Assembly (NCBI GenBank): GCA_041906185.1 | Contig: JAYRJQ010000001.1 | Coordinates: 248,001 to 312,000, forward strand | DNA: 64,000 bases | From: Roseateles_B sp041906185 | GTDB taxonomy: Bacteria; Pseudomonadota; Gammaproteobacteria; Burkholderiales; Burkholderiaceae_C | Direction of reading: 5' to 3' | In this document: positions 26,098 through 34,996 of the stretch, piece after piece | Numbering within the stretch: the first letter of the stretch is position 1 | Layout of the letters: each line of letters opens with the position of its first letter | Position numbers and translations under genes: made by a program | The notes under the pieces: model-generated | What the model saw: the letters and a program-made list of their open reading frames with translations, nothing else | Told to the model about the DNA's origin: nothing | The model's database searches: none

Positions 26098-26694
26098 TCA
26101 GCCCCGCTGGCGCAGGTCCAGGCCGCGCCGGCTGGCCATCTCCTCGCCCATGGCCTGCTGCCGGGCGGCGTTCAGGCCCTGCCGGGCGCAGGGGAAGACG
26201 AGCTGGTTCTCGAGGCGCAGGTGCTCCCGATGGATGTCCACGAAGGCGTCGGCCGCGCGGCTCAGCACCTCCCGCTGGCCCTCGGGCAGCGGCCCCTCGG
26301 GGGTGCTGTCCAGCTGGGCCAGCAGCGTGCGCAGCACCTGCCATTGCGCGTGGATGCGCAGGTGCTCGTCGCGCAGCCGCGCGCAGGCCTCCTGCAGGCG
26401 CTCGTCGTCGGACTGCTCCAGCACCGGGAAGACGTGCAGCTCCTCGTCCTCGTGGTGCAAGGGCGCGGCGATGTCGAAATAGCGGCGGACGTCCCGGGCG
26501 GCGTCCCGGGCGCTGGCATCGACGCCCTGGACCCGCAGGTGCTGGCACAGGCGCACCAGCAGCTGCAGGCTGCGCTCGACCCGCTCATGGCAGGCGCCGA
26601 GCAGCTCGAAGGGCTCGTCATAGCTGCTGCCGAAGCGCTGCTCCGGCGACTGGCTCTGAGGAGCCTGGAATTTGATCTGGGCCATGCGCCCCAT
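26098..26694 (-). CDS. Hemerythrin domain protein
   Basis: A 198-residue (or 195 if the Met at 26685 starts) soluble helical protein. It carries the His/Glu pattern of a di-iron site: His in GACHERVERSL, PLHHEDEELHVFPVLE, the LRDEHLRIHAQW helix, and VDIHREHLRLENQLVFP. Such proteins sense or scavenge oxygen or NO, or repair iron-sulfur clusters (YtfE/Ric-like). It is divergent from a Crp/Fnr regulator with a TTGAT box in between, supporting a link to low oxygen or NO. Confidence 0.85.
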   Translation of the reverse strand: MGRMAQIKFQAPQSQSPEQRFGSSYDEPFELLGACHERVERSLQLLVRLCQHLRVQGVDASARDAARDVRRYFDIAAPLHHEDEELHVFPVLEQSDDERLQEACARLRDEHLRIHAQWQVLRTLLAQLDSTPEGPLPEGQREVLSRAADAFVDIHREHLRLENQLVFPCARQGLNAARQQAMGEEMASRRGLDLRQRG

Positions 26695-26732
26695 TGTGGC
26701 CGCGGCGGGGAGCCCCCGGCTGCCATGTCCCT

Positions 26733-26746
26733 TTGATTCAGCGCAA
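26733..26746. promoter_or_regulatory. FNR/DNR-type box
   Basis: TTGAT-TCAG-CGCAA: the left half-site is perfect and the right matches three of five places. It lies 16 bp before the Crp/Fnr start, where it could repress that gene, and 39-48 bp from the hemerythrin start. Confidence 0.5.
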
Positions 26747-26762
26747 GGACGCCGGGCGGGGC

Positions 26763-27557
26763 ATGCGGGACAGTCCGGGCATCAACCTGGCACCTGACCC
26801 TCACGTGGACACCCTCGACAGCCGCAGCCTGCAATCCGCCCACGCCACCGTGCGTCCGGCCGGCTTTGAAGCCGGCGCCGTGCTGTGCCTGCCCTCCGAC
26901 TGGGCGGCGCTGCTGGGGGCCCCCGCCCTGAGCACCAGCGAGCTGCAGGCGCTGCAGGGCATGGCGACCCAGCACTGGGTGCCGGCCGGCAGCTTCGTCT
27001 TCACGCGTCAGCAGCCGGCCACGCAGCTGTATGCGGTGCTGGACGGCTCCGTGGGGCTCGGGCTGGCGCGTGCCGACGAGCCCTTCAACCTCGAGCGCAC
27101 CGTGCGCGGCCCGCAATGGCTGGACCTGGCGAGCGCCTGGCTCGGGGCCGAGCACGCGCAGGACGCGCGGGCCGTCAACGATGCCCGCGTGGTGAGCCTG
27201 CCGCTGCAGCCGCTGCGCACGCTGCTGATGCGCCAGCCGGCGCTGCAGGAGCGCCTGCTCGTCGCCCTGGCGGGCACGGTGCACAGCCTCACCAGCGTCA
27301 CCCATGACCTCATGCACAAGGACGCCGAACGGCGCCTGGCCGCATGGCTGCTGCAGTCCTGCGAGCCCGTGAGCGAGCGCGAGGGCCGCGTCACGCTGAA
27401 GGAGCGCAAGCGGGACATCGCGGCGCAGCTGGCCATCACCCCCGAGACGCTGTCGCGCATGATGCGCCAGCTCAACCGCAAGGGGCTGATCGAGGTGCAG
27501 GGCTACCAGGTCCGCGTGCTCGACCTGCCCGCGCTGCGCGAGCTCGCCGGCGACTGA
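26763..27557 (+). CDS. Crp/Fnr-family regulator, DNR-like
   Basis: A 264-residue regulator: cyclic-nucleotide-binding-like beta-roll (about 55-160), dimer helix, and helix-turn-helix (about 205-250). The recognition helix has Glu228-Thr-Leu-Ser231-Arg232, the E-x-x-S-R pattern that reads TTGAT in FNR/DNR proteins. There is no N-terminal Cys cluster (only Cys42 and Cys200), so it is not an iron-sulfur FNR; a heme- or NO-type sensor like DNR/NnrR is more likely. Start at 26763 follows GGCGGGG; longer starts upstream would overlap the FNR box. Divergent from the hemerythrin gene. Confidence 0.82.
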   Translation: MRDSPGINLAPDPHVDTLDSRSLQSAHATVRPAGFEAGAVLCLPSDWAALLGAPALSTSELQALQGMATQHWVPAGSFVFTRQQPATQLYAVLDGSVGLGLARADEPFNLERTVRGPQWLDLASAWLGAEHAQDARAVNDARVVSLPLQPLRTLLMRQPALQERLLVALAGTVHSLTSVTHDLMHKDAERRLAAWLLQSCEPVSEREGRVTLKERKRDIAAQLAITPETLSRMMRQLNRKGLIEVQGYQVRVLDLPALRELAGD

Positions 27558-27752
27558 GCCCGGCCGCCCACCGGCGCCTGCTGCTGCGCCGCAGCATCGT
27601 CCGGGCGCCTGCATCCGGGCGCGGCAAGCGTGACTTATCACTGCGTCTGCGCTGAAAACGGAGGTGCACAAGCCTCACGGCGACGGGGGGCGCTCATCTA
27701 GACTGGGTCGACAGTCAGTCCGAGACCTCACTTGTCCAGGAAGGAGCGCACC

Positions 27753-28583
27753 GTGCTTGCAGCTGCAGAAAAGTTCTTCTCGAACCACAACGCCCTGCCC
27801 ACCATGCCTGAGGTTGCCAGCCGCCTGCTGCGCAGCTTCGACGACGACCGCATCAGCCTCGGGGCGATCGCGGAGCTGGTGGCCAAGGACGCCTCGCTGG
27901 CCGCCAAGGTGCTGCGCCTCGCCAACTCGGCCCGCTACAGCCCCTCGCACAACATCTCCACGCTGCAGGACGCCGCCGCCGCGCTGGGCATGGACAGCCT
28001 GCGCAACCTCTCGCTGGCGGCCTGCATGTGCGGCGCCTTCCCCTCGGTGCCGGGCCTGGACCGGACGCTGTTCTGGCGTCACAGCCTGGCCACGGCCGGC
28101 TATGCCCGCATCCTGTCACGCATGCTGCAGCTGGACGCCGACACCACCTATCTCGCCGGCCTGATGATGCGCACCGGGCAGCTGATGATGGCGCTGTCCG
28201 ACCCCGGGCAGGTGGCCGATGTCGAGAAGCACGCCGCCGAGCCGGGCAGCCGCTTCTCGCTGGAGATGCACCGCTTCGCCTGCACGCATGCCGACGTCAC
28301 GGCCTCGCTCGCGCAGCACTGGCACTTCCCGAGCACCATGGTCGAGGCCTTCAAGGATGCGAACGCGCCCATGGAGATCCGGCCCTTCTCGCTGATGGCG
28401 GCGGTGCTGCACATGGCGGAGGTGCTGGCCGATGCGCAGCAGGCGCACGAGGACCCGGTCCAGGCGCTGAACCTGGCCGTGCCCGAGCTCGTGGCGCATG
28501 TACACCTCGACCTCGACTACCTGCGCGCCAAGCTGGAAGCCGCAGGCGATCTCAGTTCCGACGCCGACCTGCTGCTGCACTGA
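27753..28583 (+). CDS. HDOD domain protein
   Basis: A 276-residue protein almost entirely one HDOD domain: LPTMPEVASRLLRSFDDDR, then KDASLAAKVLRLANSARYSP, and FWRHSLATAGYARILSRML. HDOD is a degenerate HD phosphohydrolase-like fold used in signalling and regulation; the metal HD pair is replaced, so enzymatic activity is not expected. The GTG start at 27753 is chosen for its AGGAAGGAG ribosome site; a TTG at 27732 is possible. The 195-bp upstream gap holds a weak TAGACT -10 at 27699. No functional partner is evident. Confidence 0.85.
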   Translation: MLAAAEKFFSNHNALPTMPEVASRLLRSFDDDRISLGAIAELVAKDASLAAKVLRLANSARYSPSHNISTLQDAAAALGMDSLRNLSLAACMCGAFPSVPGLDRTLFWRHSLATAGYARILSRMLQLDADTTYLAGLMMRTGQLMMALSDPGQVADVEKHAAEPGSRFSLEMHRFACTHADVTASLAQHWHFPSTMVEAFKDANAPMEIRPFSLMAAVLHMAEVLADAQQAHEDPVQALNLAVPELVAHVHLDLDYLRAKLEAAGDLSSDADLLLH

Positions 28584-28662
28584 GCCCGCGCGCGATCCTC
28601 ACTCAGATCACGCCCCCTCATTTCACGCCCCGGTGGCCCTCAGGCGCCGGGGCGTTCCTTCG

Positions 28663-30999
28663 TCAGGCGCCGTCGAAGCCGCACAGCGCCGCCAGCACGC
28701 GCTCGGCGGTGGCCGGGGCCCGCAGCGGCGGGGCTTCGGGCCGCACGCTCGCCACGGCGTCCTGCAGCGCCAGCAACACCGCGAAGGGCAGCAGCAGCGG
28801 CGGCTCGCCCACGGCCTTGGAGCGGTGGATGCTGTCGGCGGCATTCGGCCGGCCGAAGAGGTGCACGCGGAAGTCCAGCGGCATGTCGTTGGCCGTGGGG
28901 ATCTTGTAGGTGCTCGGCGCGTGCGTCAGCAGCTTGCCGCTCTGCGGATGCCAGCGCAGCTCCTCGGTGGTCAGCCAGCCCTGGCCCTGCACGAAGGCGC
29001 CCTCGACCTGGCCGATGTCCAGCGCCGGATTGAGCGACTGCCCGACGTCATGCAGCGCATCCGCGCGCAGCACGCGGTACTCGCCCGTCAGCGTGTCCAC
29101 CAGCACCTCGGCCACGGCCGCCCCGAAGGCGAAGTAGTAAAAGGGGCGGCCCTGCAGCGTCTGGCGGTTCCAGTGCAGGCCTGGCGTGGCGTAGAAGCCC
29201 TCGCTCCAGAGCTGGATGCGGCGCAGATAGGCCTGCTGCACGAGCTGGCCGAAGGGCAGGGCGGCCTCGGGCCGGCCCGTGACGCTGACGCGCCCGTCGG
29301 CCCATTGCAGCGCGTCGGCCGGGGCGTCGAGCAGCTCGGCGGCCAGCGGCGCGAGGCGGTCGCGGATGCGCCGCGCGGCGTCCTGCGCGGCCTTGCCGTT
29401 GAGGTCCGCCCCCGTCGAGGCCGCCGTGGCCGAGGTGTTGGCGACCTTGCTCGTGTCCGTGGCCGAGGCGCGCACGGCGGCCAGCGGCAGGCCCAGCGTC
29501 TGCGCCACCACCTGGGCCACCTTGGTGTTGAGGCCCTGGCCCATCTCCGTGCCGCCGTGGTTCACGAGCACCGAGCCGTCGGTGTAGACGTGCACCAGCG
29601 CGCCCGCCTGGTTCAGGTGCACCACGTTGAAGGAGATGCCGAACTTCAGCGGCGTGAACGCGAGGCCGCGCTTGAGCACCGGGCTCGTGGCGTTGAAGGC
29701 GGCGATCTCTTCGCGGCGGCGGGCGTAGTCGCTGTCCTGCAGCAGCTGCGCGCTGAGCGGCTGCATCAGGTTGTCCTCGACGCGCTGGCCGTAGGGCGTG
29801 ACGTTGCGATCGCCCTCGTCCGTGTAGAAATTGCGCTGCCGCACGAGGGCCGGGTCCAGGCCCAGGCGGCGCGCGATGCCGTCGAGGATGACCTCCATGG
29901 CCAGCGCGCCCTGGGGGCCGCCGAAGCCGCGGAAGGCCGTGTTGCTCTGCGTGTTCGTGCGCGCGCAGAAACCGTGCAGGGCCACGTGCGGCAGCCAGTA
30001 GGCGTTGTCGAAGTGGCACAGCGCGCGGGTCATCACCGGCGCGGAGAGGTCCGCCGAATGGCCGCAGTTGGCGATCAGGTCCACCTCGGCGGCCAGCAGG
30101 CGGCCCTCGGCGTCGAAGCCCACGTCCCAGCGGTAGTCGAAGCCGTGGCGGCGGCCGGTGATGAGGAAGTCGTCATCGCGGTCCAGCCGCAGCTTGACGG
30201 GCCGCTGCAGCCGGTCCGCGGCCAGCGCGGCCACGCAGGCGAAGAGCGCCGACTGCGATTCCTTGCCGCCGAAGCCCCCGCCCATGCGCCGGCACTGCAC
30301 CTGCACGCGGTGGCTCTCCCAGCCCAGGGCATGCGCCACGAGCTGCTGCATCTCCGACGGGTGCTGCGTGGAGCAGTGCAGCAGCAGGCCGTGGTCCTCC
30401 TGCGGCAGGGCATAGCTGATCTGGCCCTCGAGGTAGAACTGCTCCTGCCCGCCGACGGCCCATTCGCCCTGCCAGCGCAGCGGGGCCGCGGCCAGGGCGG
30501 CGGCGGCATCCCCGCGCTGCAGGTGCATGGGCGGAACGACGTACTGCCCGGCCGCGTGGGCCTCCCGCGCCGTGAGCACGGCGGGCAGGGCCTCGTGGCG
30601 GATCACGCGTGCGGCCTGCGCGGCGGCGCGGCGGGCGAGGTGGCGGTCCGTGGCGATCACGGCGAAGACGGGCTGGCCCAGGTAGCTCAGCGTGCCGTGG
30701 GCGAGGAGGGGATCGTCATGCAGCAGCGGGCCGCAGTTGTTCTCGCCGGGGATGTCCTCGGCGGTGAGCACGGCCACGACGCCGGGCAGGGCCATCAGCG
30801 CCTCGCGGTCCACGCCCAGCAGGCGCCCGTGGGCCACCGGCGACAGGCCCAGCGCCGCGTGCAGCGTGCCGCGCAGCTCGGGCAGGTCGTCCGTGTAGCG
30901 CGCCTCGCCGCTCACATGCAGGGCGGCGGACTCATGCGGGCGGCTCGTGCCCGCGACGGGCGTGGTGGCCGGGGGCGTCAGCGTGTCGCGGGTGTTCAT
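28663..30999 (-). CDS. xdhB: Xanthine dehydrogenase large (molybdopterin) subunit
   Basis: A 778-residue subunit holding the molybdenum cofactor where hypoxanthine and xanthine are hydroxylated to urate. Motifs: SGEARYTDDLPELRGTLHA at the N-terminus, GQEQFYLEGQ, MGGGFGGKE, the arginine loop FRGFGGPQGALAME, GGTEMGQGLNTK and the catalytic glutamate region KAVGEPPLLL. It overlaps xdhA by 4 bp. Control is probably by the LysR gene divergent from xdhA; its insertase XdhC is coded with uraH. Confidence 0.97.
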   Translation of the reverse strand: MNTRDTLTPPATTPVAGTSRPHESAALHVSGEARYTDDLPELRGTLHAALGLSPVAHGRLLGVDREALMALPGVVAVLTAEDIPGENNCGPLLHDDPLLAHGTLSYLGQPVFAVIATDRHLARRAAAQAARVIRHEALPAVLTAREAHAAGQYVVPPMHLQRGDAAAALAAAPLRWQGEWAVGGQEQFYLEGQISYALPQEDHGLLLHCSTQHPSEMQQLVAHALGWESHRVQVQCRRMGGGFGGKESQSALFACVAALAADRLQRPVKLRLDRDDDFLITGRRHGFDYRWDVGFDAEGRLLAAEVDLIANCGHSADLSAPVMTRALCHFDNAYWLPHVALHGFCARTNTQSNTAFRGFGGPQGALAMEVILDGIARRLGLDPALVRQRNFYTDEGDRNVTPYGQRVEDNLMQPLSAQLLQDSDYARRREEIAAFNATSPVLKRGLAFTPLKFGISFNVVHLNQAGALVHVYTDGSVLVNHGGTEMGQGLNTKVAQVVAQTLGLPLAAVRASATDTSKVANTSATAASTGADLNGKAAQDAARRIRDRLAPLAAELLDAPADALQWADGRVSVTGRPEAALPFGQLVQQAYLRRIQLWSEGFYATPGLHWNRQTLQGRPFYYFAFGAAVAEVLVDTLTGEYRVLRADALHDVGQSLNPALDIGQVEGAFVQGQGWLTTEELRWHPQSGKLLTHAPSTYKIPTANDMPLDFRVHLFGRPNAADSIHRSKAVGEPPLLLPFAVLLALQDAVASVRPEAPPLRAPATAERVLAALCGFDGA

Positions 31000-32552
31000 G
31001 CCTCACCTCCCAGGGCCGCGGCGGTGGGCGTGTGGCCGTCCCGCCCGAGCTGCGTGGCCCACCAGACGCCGCTTTGCGAGGCCGGCAGCGGCTGCTCGGC
31101 CCGGGTCTCGAGCCAGCAGCGACGCAGCAGGTTCTTCGCGACCTGCAGGCGGTAGGCGGCGCTCGCGCGCAGGTCGCTGAGGGGCTGGAAGTCCTGCGAC
31201 AGGGCCTCGCCGGCGCGCTGCGTGGCGGCCTCGTCCCAGGCCTCGCCGACGAGCGCCGCCTCGGCCTGCGCGGCCCGCCGGACGATGCCCGCCAGGCCCC
31301 CGAAGACGAGGCGCGCCTCCGCCACGCGGCCCGCGTCCAGGCGCAGGGCGAAGACGGCGCAGACGGCGGAGATGTCGCTGTCGTAGCGCTTGGCGATCTT
31401 GTAGCCGCGCAGCTGCCAGCCGGCCGTCGGCAGGGGCACGTGCAGCGCCTCGACGAGCTCGCCGGGCCGCAGGGCGTTCTTCATGTAGTCGAGGTAGAAG
31501 TCCTGCAGCGGCAGGCGCCGCTGCGCCTCGCCCCGGCGCAGCACGATCTCCGCGCCCAGGGCGATCAGCGCCGGGGCGCCGTCGCCGATGGGCGAGCCGT
31601 TCGCGATGTTGCCGCCCAGCGTGCCGGCGTGGCGCACGGGCGGCGAGGCGAAGCGCACCCACAGCTCGCGCAGGGCCGGGACCCGGGCGACGAGCGCGGC
31701 CCAGGCGTCCTCCAGGGGCACGGCGGCGCCGATCCGCAGGCCGGGCCGGCCATCCGGCAGCGGCGCGTCCTGCAGCTGGCGCAGCGCCTCGACGCCCAGC
31801 GTGCTGATGAGGGTGCCGACGTCGCGGTGCTGCTTGTTGATCCACAGGCCGATGTCCGTCGCGCCGGCCACGAGGCGGGCCTCGGGCTGCTGCTGGCGCA
31901 GGGCGGCCAGGGCGGGCAGGGTGCGCGGGGCGTGGAACTCGCGCGCGGCGCCGAACGCCGGATCGTGGGCCGTGTAGGCCAGCGGCGGGTCGGCCTTGAG
32001 CTGCTGCAGGGCGCGTTCGGCGGGCGCGCGGTCCAGGCGCTGGACCGGGGCGTCGAACATGCGCTCGCCGGCCTCGAGGATCGGCCGGTAGCCCGTGCAG
32101 CGGCACAGATTGCCGGCCAGGCCGTCGGCCAGCTGCTGGCGCGTCGGGCGGGTGCCGTCGGCCTGGTGCGTCTCGTACATCGCCTGCAGCGTCATGGCGA
32201 AGCCCGGCGTGCAGAAGCCGCACTGCGAGCCGTGGCAGTCCACGAGGGCCTGCTGGACGGGGTTCAGCGCGCGGGCGTCGCCGAGGTCCTCGACAGTGAA
32301 CAGCGCCTTGCCGTCGAGCATGGGCAGGAACTGGATGCAGGCATTGAGCGGGCGCAGCTGCAGCTGCTCCTGGCCGTCGAGCTCGCCGATGAGCACCGTG
32401 CAGGCGCCGCAGTCGCCCTCGGCGCAGCCTTCCTTGGTGCCGCAGGCGTCGGCGGACTCCCGCAGCCAGCGCAGCACGCTGGTGGTGGGGGGCAGGTCGC
32501 GCACTTCCTGGATCTGGCCACGGAAGAAGAAGCGGATGGGGCGTGTGTTCAT
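30996..32552 (-). CDS. xdhA: Xanthine dehydrogenase small (iron-sulfur/FAD) subunit
   Basis: A 518-residue subunit. N-terminal 2Fe-2S ferredoxin with Cys43, Cys48, Cys51 and Cys72; second 2Fe-2S domain with CGFCTPG and CRCTGYRPI; FAD domain from about 190 with VAGATDIGLWINKQ and TLGGNIANGSPIGD; C-terminal CO-dehydrogenase flavoprotein region. Passes electrons from the molybdenum site to NAD. Separated from lysR by 87 bp of divergent control region. Confidence 0.97.
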   Translation of the reverse strand: MNTRPIRFFFRGQIQEVRDLPPTTSVLRWLRESADACGTKEGCAEGDCGACTVLIGELDGQEQLQLRPLNACIQFLPMLDGKALFTVEDLGDARALNPVQQALVDCHGSQCGFCTPGFAMTLQAMYETHQADGTRPTRQQLADGLAGNLCRCTGYRPILEAGERMFDAPVQRLDRAPAERALQQLKADPPLAYTAHDPAFGAAREFHAPRTLPALAALRQQQPEARLVAGATDIGLWINKQHRDVGTLISTLGVEALRQLQDAPLPDGRPGLRIGAAVPLEDAWAALVARVPALRELWVRFASPPVRHAGTLGGNIANGSPIGDGAPALIALGAEIVLRRGEAQRRLPLQDFYLDYMKNALRPGELVEALHVPLPTAGWQLRGYKIAKRYDSDISAVCAVFALRLDAGRVAEARLVFGGLAGIVRRAAQAEAALVGEAWDEAATQRAGEALSQDFQPLSDLRASAAYRLQVAKNLLRRCWLETRAEQPLPASQSGVWWATQLGRDGHTPTAAALGGEA

Positions 32553-32602
32553 GAGGGTCCTGGTCTAGCCTCGCACCATACGCGCGCGGTCGCGCGAACG
32601 GG

Positions 32603-32627
32603 ATATGCTCACTCCTATAGTGGATAT
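32603..32627. promoter_or_regulatory. Probable LysR-type operator between xdhA and lysR
   Basis: CACT-N5-AGTG (32610-32622) flanked by ATAT on both sides forms a near-palindrome of about 25 bp, near the T-N11-A form of LysR boxes. It contains TATAGT, a possible -10 for lysR, 12 bp before the start. Confidence 0.5.
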
Positions 32628-32639
32628 CAGCGGGCGAAT

Positions 32640-33596
32640 ATGGCGCAAGCGGCGGCACTGGCCAAGATCGAGCTCCAGCTCATCCGGGTCCTGCACACAT
32701 TGATCAGCGAACGCAGCGTTTCCCGGGCCGCCCTGCGGCTCGGCAGCTCGCAACCGGCCGTTTCCGGCCAGTTGCGGCGTCTGCGCGCGCTCACGGGGGA
32801 TGCGCTCCTGGTGCGCAGCGGGCAGGGCATGGCCCCGACACCGACGGCCCTGGCGCTGCTGGAGCCCGCTGCGCGGCTGCTGTTGGAGGCCGAGCGCATC
32901 TTCAGCCCGCGGCAGCACCGCCAGGCCTTCGAGCCCGCCACCGCCCGCCAGCGCTTCCGCATCGCCGCGAGCGACTACCTCGACCCGCTGTTCCTGCCCG
33001 CGCTCGTCGGGCGGCTGCAGCGCGCTGCGCCGGGCGTGCAGCTGGACCTGCAGCCGCTCTCCGCCGACTTCGACTACCGCGCCGCGCTGGCCCGTGGCGA
33101 GGTGGATCTCGTCATCGGCAACTGGCCCGAGCCGCCGGAGGAGCTGCACCTCGGCCGCCTCTTCAGCGACGAGCTTGTGGTGCTGATGAGCCGGGACCAC
33201 CCCCTGGCGCGCGCCCCGGCCCGCAGCTGGACGGCCGAGCGCTACCTCGCCTGCCAGCACCTGGCGCCCATGCCGCTGGCCGTCGCCCAGCCGGGCTTCG
33301 TGGACCAGCATCTCGCGAGCCTGGGCCTGCGCCGCAGCATCGCCGTGCGCAGCGCGCATTTCGGGCAGCTGCCGCAGATGGTCGCGCGCAGCCTGCTGGT
33401 GCTGACGACGGGCCGCCAGTTCTGCAGCCGCTTCGTGGACCAGCTGCCGGTGAAGATCCTGCGCTGCCCGGTGCCGCTGCCGCCCATGCATTACTACCAG
33501 CTCTGGCACGAGCTGGGCCACACCGCGCCGGCGCACCGCTGGCTGCGCGAGCAGGTGCTCGAGGTCGCCCGTGAGCTGACCGCCGAGCCTGCGTGA
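32640..33596 (+). CDS. LysR-family regulator
   Basis: A 318-residue regulator: winged HTH (about 10-70) with SVSRAALRLGSSQPAVSGQLRRLRAL, and a two-lobe effector domain (about 95-310). It is divergent from xdhAB and overlaps guaD by 4 bp (GTGA), so it probably activates xanthine dehydrogenase genes in response to a purine. The HTH resembles the NodD-like subgroup. Effector unknown. Confidence 0.88.
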   Translation: MAQAAALAKIELQLIRVLHTLISERSVSRAALRLGSSQPAVSGQLRRLRALTGDALLVRSGQGMAPTPTALALLEPAARLLLEAERIFSPRQHRQAFEPATARQRFRIAASDYLDPLFLPALVGRLQRAAPGVQLDLQPLSADFDYRAALARGEVDLVIGNWPEPPEELHLGRLFSDELVVLMSRDHPLARAPARSWTAERYLACQHLAPMPLAVAQPGFVDQHLASLGLRRSIAVRSAHFGQLPQMVARSLLVLTTGRQFCSRFVDQLPVKILRCPVPLPPMHYYQLWHELGHTAPAHRWLREQVLEVARELTAEPA

Positions 33597-34972
33597 CCGA
33601 CCCCATGACGATGACCTCCCCGACCGCCTCCGCCGCCTCCACCGCCCCCGCCCGACCCCAGCGCCGGGCCCTGCGCGGCGACCTGCTCGACTTCACCGGC
33701 ACGCCCGCCTGGGGCGCGCTGGACGACCCCGCCGTGCGCTTCCGGCCCGACCACTGGCTGCTGATCGAGGACGGCCGCATCGCCGGCGTCGAGGCCAAGG
33801 CGCCCGACGCGAGCTGGACGCGCGAGGACCACCGCGGCCGGCTGATCCTGCCGGGCTTCATCGACACCCATGTCCACTGCCCGCAGCTGGACGTCATCGC
33901 CAGCTACGGCGCGGAGCTGCTGGACTGGCTCAACACCTACACCTTCCCCGCCGAGCGCCGCTATGCCGACCCGGCCGTGGCGCGCGCCGGGGCCGAGCGC
34001 TTCCTCGACGCGCTGCTGGCGCACGGCACGACCTCGGCCATGGTCTTCCCGACGGTGCACAAGGTCGCTGCCGAGACGCTGTTCGAGGCGGCCCGCCAGC
34101 GCGGCATGCGCCTGCTCACGGGCAAGGTGCTGATGGACCGCCACGCGCCGGACGGCCTGCGCGACGACGTCGAGCAGGCCCGGCGCGACTGCGAGGACCT
34201 CATCTCTCGCTTCCACGGCCAGGACCGCCTGGGCTATGCCGTGACGGTGCGTTTCGCCCCCACGAGCACGCCGGCGCAGCTCGCGATGGCAGGTGACTTG
34301 TGCCGCCAGGACGCCTCGCTCTACATGCAGACCCACGTCGCCGAGAACCGCGCCGAGGTCGAGTGGGTCGCGAAGCTCTTCCCCGAGGCGCGCAGCTACC
34401 TCGACGTCTACGACCGCGTCGGCCTGCTGCACGAGCGGGCGGTGCTGGCCCACGGCATCTGGCTGGACGCGCAGGACCGCGCCGTCGTCGCCGAGCGGGG
34501 CGCGCAGGTCGCCTTCTGCCCGTCCTCCAACCTCTTCCTGGGCAGCGGCCTCTTCGACTGGGTCGCCGCGCGTGGCGCCGGCTTCGCGGTGAGCATGGCG
34601 TCCGATGTCGGCGGCGGCACCTCGCTGTCCACCCAGCGCACCCTGGGCGACGCCTACAAGGTCCAGGCCCTGGCCGGGCGCCGGCTGACCGCCTGGGCCG
34701 GGTTGCATGCCGCGACGCTTGGTGCAGCGCAAGGATTGGGGCTGTCCCACGAGATCGGCCACTTCGGCGTGGGTACACTGGCCGACGTCTGCATCTGGGA
34801 CTGGGCCTGCGGTCCGGTGACCGAGGCGCGCTTCGCGGTCGCCCGCGAGCTGCACGAGAAGGTCTTCGCCTGGATGACGCTGTCGGACGAGCGCAACCTC
34901 GCCGCCGCCTATGTGGCCGGCGTGGCGCGCTACCGCCGGCCAGGCGCCGCCCCCGTCCCGCCACACTCCTGA
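33593..34972 (+). CDS. guaD: Guanine deaminase
   Basis: A 459-residue cytosolic amidohydrolase converting guanine to xanthine for XdhAB. The zinc set is present: LPGFIDTHVHCPQLDV (H-x-H), QTHVAENRAEV, HGIWL and the aspartate of SMASDVGGGTSLS. The GDLLDFTGTPAWGA start matches the family. GTG start overlapping the lysR stop; 24 bp later the ABC transporter begins, so lysR-guaD-transporter may be one transcript. Confidence 0.95.
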   Translation: MTDPMTMTSPTASAASTAPARPQRRALRGDLLDFTGTPAWGALDDPAVRFRPDHWLLIEDGRIAGVEAKAPDASWTREDHRGRLILPGFIDTHVHCPQLDVIASYGAELLDWLNTYTFPAERRYADPAVARAGAERFLDALLAHGTTSAMVFPTVHKVAAETLFEAARQRGMRLLTGKVLMDRHAPDGLRDDVEQARRDCEDLISRFHGQDRLGYAVTVRFAPTSTPAQLAMAGDLCRQDASLYMQTHVAENRAEVEWVAKLFPEARSYLDVYDRVGLLHERAVLAHGIWLDAQDRAVVAERGAQVAFCPSSNLFLGSGLFDWVAARGAGFAVSMASDVGGGTSLSTQRTLGDAYKVQALAGRRLTAWAGLHAATLGAAQGLGLSHEIGHFGVGTLADVCIWDWACGPVTEARFAVARELHEKVFAWMTLSDERNLAAAYVAGVARYRRPGAAPVPPHS

Positions 34973-34996
34973 ACCGCAGATGTCTTGCTGATCGCC

